Positions 16,457-23,268 of a stretch of 48,320 bases of DNA are shown in pieces. Location of the stretch: the NCBI RefSeq assembly GCF_002914585.1, contig NZ_PDDM01000033.1, forward strand, positions 1 to 48,320, in the 5' to 3' direction. Position 1 is the first letter of the stretch; each line of letters opens with the position of its first letter. Under the pieces are notes generated by a model that saw only the letters and a list, made by a program, of their open reading frames with translations, was not told where the DNA came from and did no database searches. Position numbers and translations under genes: made by a program. The stretch comes from Pseudanabaena sp. BC1403. Lineage in GTDB: Bacteria > Cyanobacteriota > Cyanobacteriia > Pseudanabaenales > Pseudanabaenaceae.

Positions 16457-16545
16457 TTAAATGTAGGATGCGTTAGTGAAACGTAACGTATCAATTAGTT
16501 GTCAATGATGGGTTACGCTATCGCTAACCTATCCTACGTTTAATT
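16457..16545. repeat. Long imperfect inverted repeat with TAGGATGCGTTA words
   Basis: The left part (from ATTAAATGTAGGATGCGTTA) is inverted in the right part (CTAACCTATCCTACGTTTAAT with one extra base). The inner words GTAACG and GGTTACGCTATCGCTAAC belong to a common cyanobacterial intergenic repeat type. It lies between trxA and yfr1 on the minus strand, so it may fold in the trxA leader. Confidence 0.65.
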
Positions 16546-16564
16546 TTAACAACTTAACTTAGGC

Positions 16565-16649
16565 AAAAAAGAAGAAACCGCCCTTGCTGCTCATAAGCTT
16601 GGGCGGAATGTGGTGTGAGGAGTGAACGGAAACTTTCGTCTCCGCTTAC
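16565..16649 (-). ncRNA. yfr1: Small regulatory RNA Yfr1
   Basis: On the minus strand this 85-base region shows the whole Yfr1 plan. It starts with a 5' stem-loop with a GAAA loop (CGGAGACGAAAGTTTCCG). The invariant unpaired ACTCCTCACAC follows, then a GC-rich terminator stem (CCGCCC paired with GGGCGG) and a T-rich tail. Yfr1 is a cyanobacterial sRNA whose CUCCUCAC stretch base-pairs with mRNAs, known to affect outer-membrane porin transcripts. Position upstream of trxA matches its usual location. The 5' end is inferred from a -10 box at 16656-16661. Confidence 0.9.
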
Positions 16650-16655
16650 ATATAT

Positions 16656-16661
16656 ATTGTA
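16656..16661 (-). promoter_or_regulatory. -10 element of yfr1
   Basis: On the minus strand TACAAT lies seven bases before the inferred Yfr1 5' end. The promoter extends into the start of the divergent ampG gene (ATG at 16677), so the two transcription units share this region. Confidence 0.6.
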
Positions 16662-16676
16662 GTCTAATCCGCAAGT

Positions 16677-18107
16677 ATGAATACGATCGCCCAATTTTTT
16701 CGAGTTTTTCAGAGTCGCAAAATGGCGGCGCTTTTGTCACTGGGCTTTGCATCAGGGCTACCCTATGCACTGACCGATGATGCATTTCGCGCATGGCTTA
16801 CCAGCGCTAAGTTTGACCTTAGTACGATTGGCTGGTTAGGTTTAGTTTCACTGCCATATTCACTCAAATTTCTGTGGTCACCCTTTATCGATCGCTTTGT
16901 GCCACCTTTTCTAGGGCGACGGAGAGGCTGGATTTTGCTAACACAAGGCGGTTTAGTTCTTGCTATTTTGGCGATCGCATTACAAATGTTTACGATCGAT
17001 AGCTTACCCCTAGCTAGTCGGAACGAAGCTTTACCAGTTTTAGCAGTTACCGCCTTAGTTCTCGCTTTTCTCAGTGCGACTCAAGATATTGCGATCGACG
17101 CTTACCGTACTGATGTCTTAAAAGTGCAGGAAGTCGGTGCAGGGATCGGGATTTGGGTAATGGGATATCGAATTGCGCTCCTATTTGCGGGATTTGTCGG
17201 ATTTAATTTGGCGACTCGATTAAGTTGGAAATCCTCGCTTTCACAGTTTCTATCCAGCAACGGTTTTACAAGCTTAAGCCTCAGTCGATTTGGTTGGGCT
17301 TGGGTGTATGTGTTACTAGCAGTTGTGATGAGTCTAGGGCTGATCGCCACATTTATCGCCCCCGAACCGCCAGAAGCTAATGCTCGTCCTGCGACATTAG
17401 ATGAAGCTGTAGTTAAACCTTTTCAAGAATTTTTTCAACGCTTGGGTGTGGGCAAGGTTTTACTAATTCTTATATTCACGATCTTCTATCGATTTAGCGA
17501 TGCGATGGTGGGTAAAATGGCAGTCCCTTTCTTAAAAACTATTTTTGATGATGGCACGATTGGCACGGTCAGACAGGGAATTGGACTAGTTGCCACGATT
17601 GTGGGGACTTTAGCTGGGGGAGCTATTCTTAGCAAGATTGGGGTTAATCGATCGCTATGGGTATTTGGATTCCTGCAAGCAATTAGCAATATCGGCTATT
17701 ACGCGATCGCCGTTGCTGGGAAAAATGATCTGGTTTTACTAGCTGCAATTAATGTAGAAAATTTTTGCAGTGGTCTAGGAACCGCAGGGTTTTTAGGATT
17801 TCTGATGGTGTTGTGCAATCCTAGTTTCTCAGCAACTCAATTTGCATTGCTTTCGAGTCTATTTGCCGTTGGGAGAGATCTTATAGCTTCACCATTTTCA
17901 GGCGAGTCTGCCCAATTTATTCAGCGTAATATTCCCTCATGGACTTCGATTAATCAAATCTCTTGGTTAGCAGGTAGTGATGGCAAGGGCTGGGCTTTAT
18001 TTTTCTTGTTTACGTTGGTATTAGCCATTCCTGGGATGATGTTCTTACCATTTTTTGCGCCTTGGAATGGGGAATTCAAAAAAGTGGATTCTTTGCCAAT
18101 CGATTAA
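16677..18107 (+). CDS. ampG: AmpG-family MFS permease
   Basis: AmpG-type major facilitator proteins import muropeptides from peptidoglycan turnover. The 476-residue protein has about 12 to 14 hydrophobic segments. It carries family marks: FASGLPYALTDDAFRAWL near the N-terminus, LVSLPYSLKFLWSPFIDRF, the MFS loop GRRRGWILLTQ, and SATQDIAIDAYRTDVL. Substrate in cyanobacteria is not proven and some AmpG homologues may carry other compounds. The gene is divergent from yfr1 and followed by a terminator hairpin. Confidence 0.88.
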   Translation: MNTIAQFFRVFQSRKMAALLSLGFASGLPYALTDDAFRAWLTSAKFDLSTIGWLGLVSLPYSLKFLWSPFIDRFVPPFLGRRRGWILLTQGGLVLAILAIALQMFTIDSLPLASRNEALPVLAVTALVLAFLSATQDIAIDAYRTDVLKVQEVGAGIGIWVMGYRIALLFAGFVGFNLATRLSWKSSLSQFLSSNGFTSLSLSRFGWAWVYVLLAVVMSLGLIATFIAPEPPEANARPATLDEAVVKPFQEFFQRLGVGKVLLILIFTIFYRFSDAMVGKMAVPFLKTIFDDGTIGTVRQGIGLVATIVGTLAGGAILSKIGVNRSLWVFGFLQAISNIGYYAIAVAGKNDLVLLAAINVENFCSGLGTAGFLGFLMVLCNPSFSATQFALLSSLFAVGRDLIASPFSGESAQFIQRNIPSWTSINQISWLAGSDGKGWALFFLFTLVLAIPGMMFLPFFAPWNGEFKKVDSLPID

Positions 18108-18143
18108 ACAAAAACAGCCCTGCTTTGCAGAGCTGTTTTTGTT
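18107..18143 (+). terminator. Terminator of ampG
   Basis: AACAAAAACAGC (18107-18118) pairs with GCTGTTTTTGTT (18132-18143) around a loop with CTGCTTTGCAG. It overlaps the ampG stop. Confidence 0.75.
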
Positions 18144-18144
18144 G

Positions 18145-18255
18145 AGAATATTTCACCCGATCGCGTGAGGTAAAGAGAGGACTTACTCAAGTAATCTACT
18201 TATCAATGAAGCCTTAAACTGACTGCACCCAGCGCACCAACGCTGGGTTTTTATT
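18145..18255 (+). ncRNA. Candidate small RNA ending in a strong terminator
   Basis: Downstream of the ampG hairpin is a second, separate terminator: ACCCAGCG (18227-18234) pairs with CGCTGGGT (18241-18248), followed by TTTTATT. No open frame leads into it on the plus strand, so it may end an independent short transcript from 18145-18226. The 5' end and promoter are not determined, and it could instead be a backup terminator of ampG. Confidence 0.3.
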
Positions 18256-18271
18256 TGCCTATAATTCCTGA

Positions 18272-18302
18272 AAAAAAAGAGTCGCTTAGCGACTCTTTTT
18301 TT
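18272..18302 (-). terminator. Bidirectional terminator behind the DUF3120 gene
   Basis: AGAGTCGC-TTA-GCGACTCT is flanked by A- and T-runs on both sides. It touches the stop of the minus-strand gene at 18301 and could act in both directions. Confidence 0.8.
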
Positions 18303-19080
18303 ATCCCAATACTGCGACGCTGAAAAATAGCAAATCTACAAAAATCGTACCTAACACTGCTCCGCCAAAAGCCCAGTAAGCGAGATTAGGCGATCGCATT
18401 GCTTTATTCCCAGTAATCAAGAGCAAAGCTGCCAAAATACAAGCCCAAGTCATTCCCCAAGGGGTTTCGACTAAAGTTAAAGCATTTTTTAAAATCGGTT
18501 GAGCAAGACTAATATTTGATTCAACTTGCATCAAGGCTTTCCAGTTAGGAAAAAGATGCGCGATGTAGAAATACAGATCGGTAATGGCTGTCCCGAATAG
18601 TGAGCCTATATAAAACCATCCGCCGACGCGGTGGGAATCTTGACGAGTTGCCCAGATTGCCCAAGGCAAAGCTAAAGCTTCGACTGGTACATGGTAGGCA
18701 GGCTCCCAGCGTAGCCAGCCCCAATACAGAGAGCCACATAACCAAGTCAGGCTAAAGCCCCAAGTGAGACTGCCCCACACTTGTTTTTTTGGTTCTGCTT
18801 GAAGATGTTTGGCGATCGCTAACCAACCGACGGTACAAATCAAGCTCAACCAAGGGGCATAGCGCACAAGGGGAGCTTCAAAAAAGACGGGGACGGATAC
18901 TAAAAAGAGTGATGCAAACCAGACGCGCCAATGTTGTAACAGTGAGGCGGTGGCTAGTAAATGTTGTGATAAGTATTGCGGAAACGCTGACGTGACATTG
19001 ACAGTAGGGGGTAGAACCTGAACTGTTGCCCGTGCTAAGGAGCGCTCCTCAAGTTCAACCTTGTCAGGAGATAAAAACAA
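18301..19080 (-). CDS. DUF3120 integral membrane protein
   Basis: The 259-residue protein has a polar N-terminus of about 45 residues, then six or so hydrophobic helices. Segments such as LFLVSVPVFFEAPLVRYAPW, GSLYWGWLRWEPAYHVPVEA and FYIGSLFGTAITDLYFYIAH fit DUF3120, a family found in cyanobacteria and without known function. The only start in frame is TTG at 19080; a stop lies three codons upstream. A terminator directly follows. Confidence 0.7.
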   Translation of the reverse strand: MFLSPDKVELEERSLARATVQVLPPTVNVTSAFPQYLSQHLLATASLLQHWRVWFASLFLVSVPVFFEAPLVRYAPWLSLICTVGWLAIAKHLQAEPKKQVWGSLTWGFSLTWLCGSLYWGWLRWEPAYHVPVEALALPWAIWATRQDSHRVGGWFYIGSLFGTAITDLYFYIAHLFPNWKALMQVESNISLAQPILKNALTLVETPWGMTWACILAALLLITGNKAMRSPNLAYWAFGGAVLGTIFVDLLFFSVAVLG

Positions 19081-19203
19081 TGTATGTTAAAAAGTTATAT
19101 TAATTTTTATTACTTAATATATTAACAGGCTTTTTTGAGCAATTCCGTACCTTCTCTATCTTTTCTTAATGCGGATTGTTATCTCTAACCCATTACCGAA
19201 ATT

Positions 19204-19380
19204 CTAGCGATCGCCTATATCTTCTAGCAATTGCTCAAAGGTTTGCCAACTGATGTTTTCTAGCCAAATCCTTTGTTCGGCAACAGGTCGCACTAGATCG
19301 CCGCGATCGGGTAAAGCCATAAACTCTTCATCAGTCCAAATTTTGGCTTTAGATTTAGCTTGTTCTGTAGCGATCGTCAT
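19204..19380 (-). pseudogene. Uma2-family remnant (two fused fragments)
   Basis: This 58-residue frame starts with IWTDEEFMALPD, like the N-terminus of Uma2-family PD-(D/E)XK proteins. It then jumps to LENISWQTFEQLLEDIG, which looks like the N-terminus of another Uma2 member, and ends. Full members are about 190 residues and hold their catalytic residues further on. So this seems to be a rearranged remnant, not a working gene. Uma2 genes are highly multiplied in cyanobacteria, which makes recombination between copies likely. Confidence 0.55.
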
Positions 19381-19427
19381 GGCTTTAATTTCTTTTATCT
19401 AGTGTGAACCTGTGCTAAGTCTTATAA

Positions 19428-19634
19428 TCATTTTTCTACTCCTACAATAGCTTTTAGTTCTTCAATTTTATTGAGTAATTGTTGATAGGACGCTGCATCT
19501 TGGACGACTAATTCTGCTTTACCATTGATGGTTAATACGATGGGATGTCCAGTATTTCTCATCTGGGTGATGAGTTCGTTGGTATTACGCTTGAAGGTGG
19601 ATAGGGGTTGAATGTCTTGGCTGAGGTTAATCAT
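19428..19634 (-). CDS. Phd/YefM-family antitoxin
   Basis: The 68-residue protein follows the Phd/YefM pattern: a start LSQDIQPLSTFKRNTNELIT, then GHPIVLTINGKAELVVQDAASYQQLL, then a short C-terminal helix for toxin binding. The usual RelE or Doc toxin would follow on the same strand, but 19204-19427 holds only the Uma2 remnant. The antitoxin is therefore an orphan here. Confidence 0.85.
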   Translation of the reverse strand: MINLSQDIQPLSTFKRNTNELITQMRNTGHPIVLTINGKAELVVQDAASYQQLLNKIEELKAIVGVEK

Positions 19635-19950
19635 AGGGCTACTGCACTAAATTTGCATTCAATTTAATGCTAGCACGAAACAAAAGATGCGAAGCAGTAT
19701 GAAATTGTCAAGTGGTTAGCCTGAATAATATATTGTGATGTCGGTCTAATAAGCTATCTGGGGGCTTAGGTAGAATTTCCCCATATAACTTACTATATAG
19801 GGTAAATAGCCCGAATTTTTCTGCCTAACATGCCATATGGGTTGATTAGACACAATCTTGACTTTCAGCCTATATTGCTTATACTGACGTTAGACAGAAT
19901 TTTTCCGTCTAAATACATAGTTACCTTAGCTAGAAAGAATTGATGCAGTT
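19635..19950 (+). promoter_or_regulatory. Leader with repeated TTAG(R)CAGAATTTT words
   Basis: The 316-base gap before the EcsC-like gene contains three related words. TTAGGTAGAATTTCCCC lies near 19767. Near 19814 is an inverted form reading CCGAATTTTTCTGCCTAAC. At 19890-19912 is the hairpin TTAGACAGA-ATTTT-TCCGTCTAA. GTCTAATAAG near 19743 and GATTAGAC near 19844 are also inverted. Such a group might be operator sites for the gene pair downstream. No gene is seen. Confidence 0.35.
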
Positions 19951-20541
19951 ATGGCAAGTGGTTTAGACTCTAGTGATCAGATGGATGGTTCGGATGCAGA
20001 TTCATCTAAGGCTAATATATTGGCGCAAAGTTTCCAAAAGATTTTTGAAAACATCAACCAATTTGACATCAAAAATAAAGTTGACAAGATGGGGATTGAT
20101 GCATTCATCAATCAATGTGCAACTTTAGCTGCTACAACGGGTGCGGCAAGTGGTTTCGGAGGATTTACAACATCGATTGTTGGAGTTCCCTTTGATCTGA
20201 TGAACAATGTTCTTCAGCTATTTCGAGTGACATTAGGGGTCATATACCATAAGAAAGGAGTGTATAAAGTTTCTTTTCTTGAATTAATCAAGATTATAGG
20301 CACAGCAATAGGTGTAGAAGTCGGTACATTCTTGACAAGAGTAATCCTCCTAGCGATCGCCAAGAGCATTCTTCTTCGTATGTCCGCTTCCTTAGCTGGA
20401 AAATCAGTTCCTTTCCTAGGAGCCGCTATTGGTGGGTTTGCGAACTACCAATATATCCGCGATATGGGTGAGTCGGTCAAACGCATTGATATGACCACCA
20501 AAACCTTTCAGGATGAGGGATTAACGAATGGTAAAGGATAG
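19951..20541 (+). CDS. EcsC-like membrane-associated protein
   Basis: The 196-residue protein has an acidic Ser/Asp-rich N-terminus, then hydrophobic helices rich in Gly and Ala (ATTGAASGFGGFTTSIVGVP, and GVEVGTFLTRVILLAIAKSI). The C-terminal segment SVPFLGAAIGGFANYQYIRD has the Pro-Gly-Gly-Asn spacing of EcsC-family proteins. The biochemical role of that family is not clear. It is followed after 72 bases by a second membrane protein gene on the same strand, likely co-transcribed. Confidence 0.6.
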   Translation: MASGLDSSDQMDGSDADSSKANILAQSFQKIFENINQFDIKNKVDKMGIDAFINQCATLAATTGAASGFGGFTTSIVGVPFDLMNNVLQLFRVTLGVIYHKKGVYKVSFLELIKIIGTAIGVEVGTFLTRVILLAIAKSILLRMSASLAGKSVPFLGAAIGGFANYQYIRDMGESVKRIDMTTKTFQDEGLTNGKG

Positions 20542-20613
20542 TAAAGCTGGTGGCTGTTAAGCGCAGTAATTTCCATTTAGTCCATAATCCTCAGTAAATA
20601 AAGGTCTACCAAT

Positions 20614-21288
20614 ATGTCTCACTATGAAAATAGAAAAGCGTCTCCACAATGGTTAGGTTTTCATCGGGATGGATTAATTGCAGTATTTCTCCTTGATTGC
20701 CTGTGGATGTTAATCGAAACAGGAGCAGCCATTTCAATTGTTGGAATTCCAGCAATTCCAGTGATTGTTTTTGTTCTCTTTGGATTGAGTGCTTATATCG
20801 TTTTTTCTAAGCAGCGGATTTTAGGAGATCGACCTGCTCCAGCCTTAGTTAAAGCCGTATTTTTAGGTGCAGTTGTAGCGGTGCCATTTCCAGTTTTTTA
20901 CACCATGCTGCTGGTAGTCATTTCAATACTGCACCGATTACTACCAAAAGCTAGCAACACCGCAGCAAAAGTTGGTAGCGCAACAACGGTATCCCTTTTT
21001 AAGGATGAAAGATTTGGTAGATTTGCCAATGATTTTAAGGAGATTGAAGACATTTTAGCGGAGGCTGTAGGAAAAGTTGATCAATCACAAGTGAGGAAGG
21101 AGGTCTATAAAAATATCGACTTTCTCAATCGCAAAGGAATGATGTCACAAGATTTATACGATTCATTGTATGAAATTAGACAAATCAGGAATAATCTGAC
21201 TCACGAAGAGCTAGTCATGCCAGACTCGGTTCAATTTGACTTACTCAAAAAATGTAAGCAAAAAGTCATAACGACGTTTAAACAGTAG
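20614..21288 (+). CDS. Membrane protein with C-terminal HEPN-like domain
   Basis: The first 110 residues contain about three hydrophobic helices (21-42, 43-65 and 81-106), and the rest is a soluble helical domain. Near the C-terminus IRQIRNNLTHEEL carries Arg192-X4-His197, the RX4-6H pattern of HEPN domains, which are often RNases in toxin and defence systems. Similar RN-x-x-TH motifs also occur in DUF4145-type domains with less clear activity. A membrane-anchored HEPN domain next to an EcsC-like partner is unusual. I do not recognise a named family for the full protein. Confidence 0.55.
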   Translation: MSHYENRKASPQWLGFHRDGLIAVFLLDCLWMLIETGAAISIVGIPAIPVIVFVLFGLSAYIVFSKQRILGDRPAPALVKAVFLGAVVAVPFPVFYTMLLVVISILHRLLPKASNTAAKVGSATTVSLFKDERFGRFANDFKEIEDILAEAVGKVDQSQVRKEVYKNIDFLNRKGMMSQDLYDSLYEIRQIRNNLTHEELVMPDSVQFDLLKKCKQKVITTFKQ

Positions 21289-21372
21289 CCCACTTTGCAG
21301 TGATAGTGAAAATGCGATCGCCGATCTTGTAGCGTGCATTAATGAGATATAACTCACATTTTGATGTTTATT

Positions 21373-21402
21373 GTGAATGCGTTACGCTTCGCTAACACAT
21401 GC
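21373..21402. repeat. Short GCGTTACGCTTCGCTAACAC repeat word
   Basis: GTGAATGCGTTACGCTTCGC leads into TAACACATGC. The word family matches the cyanobacterial repeat type seen at 16457-16545, here as a single small imperfect palindrome. Confidence 0.45.
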
Positions 21403-21493
21403 TAAAGCTGGGTCATCGCTTCAGCAAAATCAGTTTGGAGCGATCGCCAACAAAGCATCTAAATCGATCGCCACAAAAAAAATTACCAATCAC

Positions 21494-21681
21494 CTGTAGG
21501 GGTAGAGCTTTTGCGCCAGTATTTCATGCTTTCTACCCATCACCTCGAAACGCAAAAGCTCTACCCTCTTCGCTTTCACCGATAAATTGTCCCTGCGTTG
21601 CGAGTTTAGGGCAAAGCATTCCCAAAATTAAAACAACCTCAAAATTTATGAATTGCTTCGGGAATGCTCTGCCCCTACAAG
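21494..21681. repeat. Composite nested inverted-repeat element
   Basis: Outer ends TGTAGGGGTAGAGC (21495-21508) and GCTCTGCCCCTACA (21667-21680) are inverted with one mismatch. Inside are two more pairs: GGGTAGAGCTTTTGCG with its complement at 21551-21566, and GGGCAAAGCATTCCC (21609-21623) with GGGAATGCTCTGCCC (21660-21674). The inner word is shared with the repeat at 14921-14985. No gene is seen in 21289-21756. Confidence 0.75.
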
Positions 21682-21756
21682 TTTGTTGTTGTAAATCGTT
21701 AATTGTTATGAATAAATCATGACAATTGACGATTTTTTGATAAATAGCCAGAAATA

Positions 21757-23073
21757 TTACAGAGTCAAGGATTGAGAATTAGTTTCAATCAACTTGGCTA
21801 GATCTTGCAAGAACTGCGCCGCATGAGCGCCATAGATCACACGGTGATCGGCAGTGAGATTGACTTGCATTTGACTAGCAACCTTGATTGCACCATCCTT
21901 AGTTGCCACAACTTGAGGACGAGAACCACCGATCGCTAAAATTGCACCAGTTCCAGGGGGCAAAATTGCATCGAAGCGATCAACTCCAAACATACCCAAG
22001 TTGGAAATGGTGAATGTGCCAGAGTTATATTCATCGGGTTGCAATTGCTTCGCACGGGCGCGATCGACTAGTCCTTTCCAATCACGAGAGAGACTGTAGA
22101 GGTCGGTTTGATCTGCATTTTTTAATACAGGCGTAATCAGACCACCGTCATCCATTGCTACAGCAACGGCAACATTGATATTGCTCTTATACTCGATACC
22201 GCGATCGCTAAGACTTGCATTCACCAAAGGATGCTTTTGCAAAGTTACGGCAACTGCCTTCGCCAAAAGTGCGGTCATGGTCACGCCCTTAGACTTAACT
22301 TGCTTGTAGAGAGCATCTAGAGCATCAGTAGTAATCGTGTAGCCCACACGGAATGTAGGTACAGAAAGACTCTGATTCATATTGTTGATTACTGCCTTTT
22401 GTAAGGTAGTAAGTGATTGTGCTGTTCCTAATGCTGGTGCGGGGGCTGATGGTTTTGCAGCAGGTGAAGCAGTTACCGATGGTGCAGGTGTGGCAACCTT
22501 TGTTGCGGGAGCCGCCACAGGTTGTAAAAATGCTTCGACATCAGCAGCAGTGACTCGCCCATTTGGGCCAGTTCCTGAAATTTTAGCTAGGTCAATCCCA
22601 TTATCCTTAGCAATGCGCTTAGCTCTTGGGGATACGATTTGACGGTCTGATGCTGCTGTTGGTGCAGATTTGCGTGGTGAGGAGACGACGACATCAGGGA
22701 TGGAAGCAACCGAGGCTGCTGTGGGGGTAGAAACTAATTTGGCGGGAGGCTCTTCAGATAGTTTGGGTGCTGCCGATCCGTTTTGTGACGATGATTTACC
22801 AGCCGCTTTCAACTTAGCTTCTTCGATTTCTTCTTTGGTCTCAGCGACATAGGCGATCGCGGAGCCGACGGGTGCAGATTCTCCTGCGGGGGTAATGATT
22901 ACACCGAGATAACCTTCGTAGAAGGTTTCGACATCCATATCAGCTTTGTCAGACTCTACAATCACGACAGTTTCGCCTTTTTCCACTTTGTCGCCAGGCG
23001 ATTTCACCCAAGAGGTGATTTTTCCTTCGGTCATAGTGGAGCTAAGCGCGGGCATGAAAATTTCGTAAATCAT
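21757..23073 (-). CDS. pdhC: Pyruvate dehydrogenase E2, dihydrolipoamide acetyltransferase
   Basis: E2 transfers acetyl groups from lipoamide to coenzyme A in the pyruvate dehydrogenase complex. The 438-residue protein has one lipoyl domain (1-80) with the lipoylated Lys43 in VESDKADMDVE. An Ala/Pro/Ser linker follows, then a peripheral subunit-binding domain (about 144-182, SPRAKRIAKDNGIDL). The catalytic domain ends in NLTADHRVIYGAHAAQFL. The catalytic His is in DHR; the usual following Asp of DHRxxDG is Tyr, as I recall for cyanobacterial and plastid E2. Standalone gene, no E1 or E3 nearby. Confidence 0.93.
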   Translation of the reverse strand: MIYEIFMPALSSTMTEGKITSWVKSPGDKVEKGETVVIVESDKADMDVETFYEGYLGVIITPAGESAPVGSAIAYVAETKEEIEEAKLKAAGKSSSQNGSAAPKLSEEPPAKLVSTPTAASVASIPDVVVSSPRKSAPTAASDRQIVSPRAKRIAKDNGIDLAKISGTGPNGRVTAADVEAFLQPVAAPATKVATPAPSVTASPAAKPSAPAPALGTAQSLTTLQKAVINNMNQSLSVPTFRVGYTITTDALDALYKQVKSKGVTMTALLAKAVAVTLQKHPLVNASLSDRGIEYKSNINVAVAVAMDDGGLITPVLKNADQTDLYSLSRDWKGLVDRARAKQLQPDEYNSGTFTISNLGMFGVDRFDAILPPGTGAILAIGGSRPQVVATKDGAIKVASQMQVNLTADHRVIYGAHAAQFLQDLAKLIETNSQSLTL

Positions 23074-23190
23074 AGGGAATTTTTAAAAATCTATTGCACA
23101 ACTAACAAAGTCAACGGCTGTCAACGGCTGGGTCGCTAAGCCATCATAAATCTTAACTTGTTTTTGCGATCGCTTACAGCAATTCTCATT

Positions 23191-23245
23191 AAAACCCAAA
23201 GAGTGTGAAGCGGCGCTTCGCGCCGCCTCACACTCTTTGAGTTTT
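23191..23245. repeat. Hairpin with AGCGGCGC-TTC-GCGCCGC apex
   Basis: Arms built on AAAGAGTGTGA and TCACACTCTTT enclose GCGGCGC-TTC-GCGCCGC, with short imperfect extensions on both ends. It lies 24 bases beyond the pcxA stop on the minus strand and upstream of pdhC, so it could terminate pcxA. Confidence 0.75.
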
Positions 23246-23268
23246 AACTAAAAGGCGGCGCGGCTAAC

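Noticed and set aside
21399-21722. 107-codon plus-strand frame
   Set aside because: It is composed of the nested repeat element; codons and product show no protein features.
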